In this document: one piece after another, positions 30,803 to 35,353 of the stretch
How positions within the stretch are numbered: the stretch's first letter is position 1
Layout: each line of letters opens with the position of its first letter
Assembly (NCBI GenBank): GCA_013820875.1
Contig: JACDHS010000045.1
Location: forward strand, 1 to 35,353
DNA length: 35,353 bases
Direction: 5' to 3'
DNA from: Verrucomicrobiota bacterium
GTDB lineage: Bacteria; Verrucomicrobiota; Verrucomicrobiia; Limisphaerales; JACDHS01
The notes under the pieces: generated by a model
The model's input: the letters and a program-made list of their open reading frames with translations, nothing else
The model's database searches: none
What the model was told of the DNA's origin: nothing
Position numbers and translations under genes: made by a program

Positions 30803-32503
30803 ATGAATACGCGACGTTGCGGCAAATGGCTTTTATATTGCCTGTCTGTTTTCTGCGGTATTCTCCTCGCTCATTCTGCGGAAACGGAGAAACCCCGCGT
30901 CGGTGTTTACTATTTTCCGGGTTGGTATCGCACCGGCGGCGAAACATTCAAGCCGCCCTATGACAAGGCCAGCGACTGGAGTGAATGGCGCGGCGCGATC
31001 GCCAAGGCGCCTTCGCCCCGTCCACTCGCCGGTTTCTACGATGATTCCGATCCGCGGCTTTGGAATTATTACATTCCGTGGATGCGCGGGCACGGCATCG
31101 ATTTCATTACCTTCGACTGGTACTACAACGCTGGTCAGGACTACCTCTACGAATCGCTCGATCGCGGCTTTCTTGGCGCAGCGGGTAACGAGCAGATGGA
31201 ATTTTGCCTTACCTGGTGCAATCACGGCGGCTATTGGTGGTCCAAACCGATTGACCAATCAAAGCCAGCGCTTACCGAAATGACCGAACGGGTGGCAAGC
31301 CGTTATCTGCATCGAAGCAATTACCTTAAACACGAAGGCAAACCGGTGTTCATGATCTACGAGGTGGATCTATTGCTGGACCAGAACGGCGGCGTGGAGA
31401 AAACGCGTGAAGCGTTGGATGCGATGCGCCGGGTAGCACGAAAACATGGGCATCCGGACTTATACCTGGTCGCAGTTTATTCTTATTACAGCCCGGACAT
31501 CATTGGGCAACTGCGAGAAATCGGCTTCGACGCCTTTTGCGGTTACAATTACGTGGGCTTGAAAAGCGCCCGCGTAAACTGGGATTCAAAAAGTTATCCT
31601 TACCGGGATGTTGCGGATCGATTGATTGATTATATTTATCCGCATTTGAAGAAAACCGGCGCCGAGAAACAGATCCCTTATTGGCCAACGGTTTTTGCCG
31701 GTTGGGACAACAGCCCGCGGGTTGGCGCTGAAGCCACTATCCTGACCGACAATACGCCATCCGAATTCGGCAGGTTATTTCAGCACGCCTTGAAAAATGT
31801 AAACCCTGCATCGCCTTTCGTGATTGTCGAAGCGTGGAACGAATGGGGGGAGAACTCTTTTATCGAGCCGTCAAAACAACATGGGTTCGGCTACCTGCGG
31901 GAAATGGCTTCGGCTCTGGGCAAAAAGAGACCTTTCGATGAATCACTGCCGACGACGGAAGAAATCGCTTCATGGAGTATTCTGTCGCCAGCAGAGTTGA
32001 AGATTGCCGAGGCAAACGAAAATAAGCCAAAGCTGATTGAAGAACCGAAGTGGTTTCAGTTCGGCAAAAGCGAGAAAGCGCCCGCGCCAGAAATGCCGGT
32101 CACAATTTCATTTGGCACGAATGGCATCGATTTCAAAAACGTGTATGTAAAGAACCTGGAAGTGATCGAGCGCGATGCGAACGGGGTCACTTTCAAGACG
32201 AAAGGGGGCGAATGTGGCATTGAGATTTCAATTGAAAAAATTCCGACCCAATCCGTTCGGAGCATTCGCATCGAGGCCGAATTGTTGAATCAGGAGCAAT
32301 CTACAGTTCCGATTCCCTGTGAATTCTATTGGGCCACCAGTTACATGCCGAATTTCAGTCCGTTCGCTTCCGTCTTCACGCTGCTGCGGCCAGGACAGCC
32401 GATTATTATCCCGACGCATGAACTTCCCGGCTGGAAAGACACCGGAACACCGCTTACCCGCTTACGCCTGGATCTGGGCCGGAAGAAAGGTCTGCTAATG
32501 TGA
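30803..32503 (+). CDS. Secreted GH99/WbsX-like glycoside hydrolase family protein
   Basis: About 566 residues from the ATG at 30803, which gives a signal peptide with core LLYCLSVFCGILLA and a probable cut after HSA. The mature part opens with VGVYYFPGWYRTGGE, then YIPWMRGHGIDFITFDWYYNAG, and later VIVEAWNEWGENSFIEPSKQHGFGYL, which are the GH99-like/WbsX (DUF on polysaccharide) signatures. It should act on surface or environmental polysaccharide, perhaps mannan-type; activity cannot be read from the sequence. The C-terminal about 150 residues (VTISFGTNGIDFKNVYVKNLEVIE) form a beta-rich appendage. It faces the radical SAM gene end to end. Confidence 0.85.
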   Translation: MNTRRCGKWLLYCLSVFCGILLAHSAETEKPRVGVYYFPGWYRTGGETFKPPYDKASDWSEWRGAIAKAPSPRPLAGFYDDSDPRLWNYYIPWMRGHGIDFITFDWYYNAGQDYLYESLDRGFLGAAGNEQMEFCLTWCNHGGYWWSKPIDQSKPALTEMTERVASRYLHRSNYLKHEGKPVFMIYEVDLLLDQNGGVEKTREALDAMRRVARKHGHPDLYLVAVYSYYSPDIIGQLREIGFDAFCGYNYVGLKSARVNWDSKSYPYRDVADRLIDYIYPHLKKTGAEKQIPYWPTVFAGWDNSPRVGAEATILTDNTPSEFGRLFQHALKNVNPASPFVIVEAWNEWGENSFIEPSKQHGFGYLREMASALGKKRPFDESLPTTEEIASWSILSPAELKIAEANENKPKLIEEPKWFQFGKSEKAPAPEMPVTISFGTNGIDFKNVYVKNLEVIERDANGVTFKTKGGECGIEISIEKIPTQSVRSIRIEAELLNQEQSTVPIPCEFYWATSYMPNFSPFASVFTLLRPGQPIIIPTHELPGWKDTGTPLTRLRLDLGRKKGLLM

Positions 32504-32533
32504 ATCGAACGCATTGTGTTGGAGTAACAAAGG

Positions 32534-33838
32534 CTAAGTCCTGCCCCTGCGTTGACGAACAAACGACCTTAATCGTTTGGAAGTTTCTTCGCGGGAATAG
32601 GTTTCCTTGAACAGCCATTGCAATCCCTGTTCCAGTTCTTCAACCGTCATCTTCTTTGGTTGATAGTTCACGTCGAACAGGGTGCATCTATCCCAGAATC
32701 TTTCCCGGAGCAAACGTCGTTCGCTTTTTAGCCGATGATAAAGTGGTGTTTCGGGGAAGGGGGTCTGGACGGTGAATTGAACCTCGGCCAATCCGGAGTT
32801 GCGGACAAACTCCAGCACTTCTGGAAAAACATCCGGCGTATGGTTGTCAAGACCGAGAATGAAACACCCATTCACGCTCACACCACGACTTTGCAGGGTG
32901 TCAATGACCCGGCGAAAACGTGGTGCTTGATTGCGTTTCCATTCTACCGGATCCATGCCGGACAAATCATCAGAGCGCGGACTTTCAAATCCGATGAGCA
33001 GTTGTTTGCAACCGGACGCGGCCAGGAGATCGCATAGTTCCAGGTCGTCGGCAACTGAGGTATCGGTTTCGGTGAAATAACGAATCTCTTCCGGGATCAA
33101 CGCTCGCAGAAAATCCTTGGACCACGCTTTGTTTAAGAAGGTGTTGTCATCGGCGAATTCGAAGAAGGGGGCGCGAAACCATTTGCGGGCCTCGCGGATT
33201 TCATGGATCACCCGTTGCACCGGTTTTTGATTGAACCGTTTGGTAATGGTCAGGCTCGCCGCGCAAAATTCACACGCACGCGGACACCCTCGCGACGTTT
33301 GCACCGTCACCCGGTTGTAAGGACGACCGGAAAGCAAATCGAAGCGCGGCAAAACATAGTTCTCAGGCTCGAATACCCGGTCATTTGCGCCGATGTAAAT
33401 TTCGCGAACCTGGTTCCTTTCAGCATCGCGAAGCAATTCCGGCCACGCGCCCTCGGCTCCATTAGTCACAACCGCATCAGCATGTTCTAAAGCTTCCTGA
33501 GGCAGACGCGACACATGCAAGCCTCCCATAACAATCGTGGTGCCCCGCGCTCGATACGCATCAGCCACCGCGTAAGCTTCATCGATTTGCGCGGTCATGG
33601 ATGAGATTCCGACAAGATCAAATTCAGGCAGAACGGTGTTCGCGCGTAGTTCGTCTATTTCGATGTAGGTAACCTGATGTTCGGGCGGAGTCAGGCCAGC
33701 CACCGTTAAAAGCCCGAGACTCGGCAGGGAGGCAATAACTTTTCCACGCCGAACGAATCCCGGCAATGTGACCCCAAGCGCAGCGAGTTCAGCCGACTTC
33801 ACCCGCACCCCGCTCATGGCGATGAGGCCGATGTTCAT
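32534..33838 (-). CDS. B12-binding domain radical SAM protein
   Basis: A 434-residue protein. The N-terminal 130 residues (LGLLTVAGLTPPEHQVTYIEID, VGISSMTAQIDEAYAVADAYR and TIVMGGLHVS) form a cobalamin-binding Rossmann-like domain. The radical SAM domain begins with TSRGCPRACEFC, cluster cysteines 185, 189 and 192. A later ILGLDNHTPDVFPEVLEF and FTVQTPFPETPLYHRLKSE are typical of this class. Such enzymes often methylate or rearrange lipids or natural products. Its start overlaps the stop of the membrane protein gene by 4 bases (ATGA), so the two are one operon. Substrate unknown. Confidence 0.9.
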   Translation of the reverse strand: MNIGLIAMSGVRVKSAELAALGVTLPGFVRRGKVIASLPSLGLLTVAGLTPPEHQVTYIEIDELRANTVLPEFDLVGISSMTAQIDEAYAVADAYRARGTTIVMGGLHVSRLPQEALEHADAVVTNGAEGAWPELLRDAERNQVREIYIGANDRVFEPENYVLPRFDLLSGRPYNRVTVQTSRGCPRACEFCAASLTITKRFNQKPVQRVIHEIREARKWFRAPFFEFADDNTFLNKAWSKDFLRALIPEEIRYFTETDTSVADDLELCDLLAASGCKQLLIGFESPRSDDLSGMDPVEWKRNQAPRFRRVIDTLQSRGVSVNGCFILGLDNHTPDVFPEVLEFVRNSGLAEVQFTVQTPFPETPLYHRLKSERRLLRERFWDRCTLFDVNYQPKKMTVEELEQGLQWLFKETYSREETSKRLRSFVRQRRGRT

Positions 33839-35094
33839 TCGGGTGGGGTGTTGGTGGTGATTGTTTCCGGAATGGAGTTTGTTTGATTGGCATCATCCGA
33901 GACCGCGTTATCAATGGTGAATATCGATAATTGTGGACCGTGTTCTGATAGCCACGATGCTCCCTCGGGAATTTGATTCAAACTCGAGACAATTTCCTGG
34001 TACGATATTTTGTGTTTCCAATAAACTTTGTGGTTAATCAAGATTGCCAAGTAGGAGAGGTATAATTCCCGCACCCATTTAGGTTCTGATCCGTCCATGG
34101 CCTCAAGCATTTTGGGAAGCTTTTCGAAAATTTCGACTTCGTATGGTTTGGGAGGAAAAGTTCTGGCCGGTGCGAAATCGTGCGGCTGATGCAGTGACAG
34201 AAACTGCAGCGCCTCCTTGTACTTCTCCTCCGCGACGAGTTGATCCAAATGAGCGTTCCTTTTTACTTGTTGTTGCGGATAGATGGACACGCTGATCCAG
34301 AAAAGTGAGGCTAACCCTACGAAGATCCATGGTAATCGCGATTTGTACCTTTCAGGAAATGCTTGGAGCGGGCTCTGATTTTGTAGAATGGGAAGCAGAA
34401 TTAAGCACGCCAGGCCAATCCAAAAAGCAATGCCAGCACTCCTGTATAAAGCTGTCAGGAGAAGCGTTTCCTCCGGCGAATTACGCATGCCTCCCATGCC
34501 AGACATTACAGATTTAGCAAAAGCACCACCGAAGATATAAAGGCCAAATACCTCCACACACGCGGGTAGGAGCACCCACAACAGCGCTCGCCCAAACGGG
34601 GTAATCTGGATGACTGAGATGACCCTTGCCAACAAAAGCACGCGCCAGAGGGCAACGGTTGCCAATAATGCCAGATTCGCCTGAGCCGCTTCATAGCTTC
34701 CAAGGAATCGCTCGACTGGAATCGCGTAGAGCCACGCAATCGGAGCCGTCATCCAGAAGAGCCCAAGAAACGACAGATACTGTGAGCCGATGTTCGGTCT
34801 CGGTTGAGGTAAATGGTGCCGGATGAAAATCAGATAGATCAGGCAGAAAATAAAAGTCGCCGACCCAATCGAAAAGAGCAGGGGACCAAACACCCACAAC
34901 AACGGTTTCTCCAGGATAAACGTCTGATCGTAATTGCGAGCAATTGCAGTCAGAAGGACAAGGATCATTCCGACGGCTAGGACGGATTTGCTTTCCGCGA
35001 TTTTCCGAATCGCTTCGGCATTGCCGAATAGAAAGCGGAGGATGGTACTGATCGTCACAAGAAGAGTTCTATGTTGTTTTGCTCCCCGATTCAA
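33835..35094 (-). CDS. Polytopic membrane protein, operon partner of the radical SAM gene
   Basis: A 419-residue inner-membrane protein. Hydrophobic segments are seen at about 40-60 (VLAVGMILVLLTAIA), 66-110 (LLWVFGPLLF and FIFCLIYLIFI), 127-145 (FLGLFWMTAPIAWLYAI), 155-180, 185-205 (LLWVLLPACVEVFGLYIF), 230-250 (IAFWIGLACLILLPIL) and 270-290 (PWIFVGLASLFWISVSIY). The last 130 residues are soluble and acidic, probably cytoplasmic or periplasmic. I do not recognise a family; there is a resemblance in layout only to Yip1-type proteins. The overlap with the radical SAM start implies joint expression, perhaps for modification of a membrane lipid or cell envelope molecule. Confidence 0.75.
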   Translation of the reverse strand: MNRGAKQHRTLLVTISTILRFLFGNAEAIRKIAESKSVLAVGMILVLLTAIARNYDQTFILEKPLLWVFGPLLFSIGSATFIFCLIYLIFIRHHLPQPRPNIGSQYLSFLGLFWMTAPIAWLYAIPVERFLGSYEAAQANLALLATVALWRVLLLARVISVIQITPFGRALLWVLLPACVEVFGLYIFGGAFAKSVMSGMGGMRNSPEETLLLTALYRSAGIAFWIGLACLILLPILQNQSPLQAFPERYKSRLPWIFVGLASLFWISVSIYPQQQVKRNAHLDQLVAEEKYKEALQFLSLHQPHDFAPARTFPPKPYEVEIFEKLPKMLEAMDGSEPKWVRELYLSYLAILINHKVYWKHKISYQEIVSSLNQIPEGASWLSEHGPQLSIFTIDNAVSDDANQTNSIPETITTNTPPE

Positions 35095-35353
35095 CTCCGC
35101 AGGAAGTGGGGACAGCAGAGCCCGTTAGAACAATATAGCGATTGCCAAAAGTAATTTTCGGATACGCTCGCCCTCGTCAAAAAAGTCTCTCGAGCCGCGA
35201 AAGGGTTGTCGACCCGCTGTTGTCTTCTGGTCCTAAGCACCAAAGGTGCGGGCATTCCTCAGCCCAGCCCACGCGGGCTGGGTAAACCCCGCAGATTAAC
35301 AAGCGGTCTGAAGGACTGCGATAATCACCGGCACATGCCACAATCAATTATCG
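35095..35353. repeat. Intergenic region with a paired-hairpin dispersed repeat
   Basis: Two perfect hairpins stand in a row: GCACC/GGTGC with an AAA loop at 35237-35249, and CCCAGCCC/GGGCTGGG with an ACGC loop at 35263-35282. The intervening ggcattcctcag and the following ggtaaacccc are conserved in my memory of such repeats in Verrucomicrobia-like genomes. The hairpins could end transcription or act as a REP element. No gene is visible in the 35100-35353 stretch; a promoter for the minus-strand membrane protein gene must lie near 35100-35160. Confidence 0.45.

Overview
The window looks like a chromosomal segment of a Verrucomicrobiota bacterium, probably of the Pedosphaera/Limisphaera side of the phylum. 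The reasons are indirect. Several intergenic spaces carry dispersed motifs of the ACACAGAT, ACGAA and paired-hairpin kind that I associate with such genomes. There is a large pseudopilin with a short [18 protein letters not shown]-type N-terminus, a 33-residue AURKAIP1/COX24-like protein behind hisG, and few strong Shine-Dalgarno sites. The lineage is inference.

The left half (about 1-19,200) is a defense island. At the very left edge lies the tail of an IS4-family transposase, which abuts a short, probably truncated gene behind an McrB-like AAA+ ATPase. Positions 369-7119 form a minus-strand unit of six genes: a VWA/MIDAS protein, a small C2HC-zinc protein, a 158-residue unknown, an ADP-ribosylglycohydrolase, a Cas4-like nuclease fused to a DEDD exonuclease (DUF2779), and the McrB-like ATPase. 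I know of no named defense system with this composition, so it is the best candidate for an undescribed one. Divergently on the plus strand (7426-14012) is a complete type I Wadjet operon, jetA-jetB-jetC-jetD, with all expected SMC and Toprim motifs. It meets an FRG-domain gene tail to tail. Behind that, on the minus strand, are an ankyrin-repeat protein of 819 residues and, 31 bases upstream of it, a clear prokaryotic viperin (pVip) that should make antiviral ddh-nucleotides. A tRNA-Glu gene closes the island at 19215-19290; no integrase or duplicated tRNA end is visible.

From 19,300 to 21,360 there are four short unknown genes, a tRNA with CAT anticodon, a rho-independent terminator and MITE/REP-like repeats. 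From 21,363 to the right end the content is housekeeping or ordinary accessory: LD-carboxypeptidase, a family 2 glycosyltransferase, purN, hisG with the AURKAIP1/COX24-like gene, a TPR lipoprotein and DUF2203 gene pair, a lipoprotein that may be a cysteine peptidase, an acyl-adenylating enzyme, a pseudopilin, a GH99/WbsX-like secreted protein, and a two-gene unit of a polytopic membrane protein and a B12-binding radical SAM protein. The window ends in an intergenic paired-hairpin repeat.

The island appears to stack mechanistically different defenses: SMC-driven cleavage of circular DNA (Wadjet), chain-terminating nucleotides (pVip), and nuclease, AAA+ and ADP-ribose chemistry (VWA-McrB unit). 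FRG and ankyrin proteins are possible effectors or regulators.
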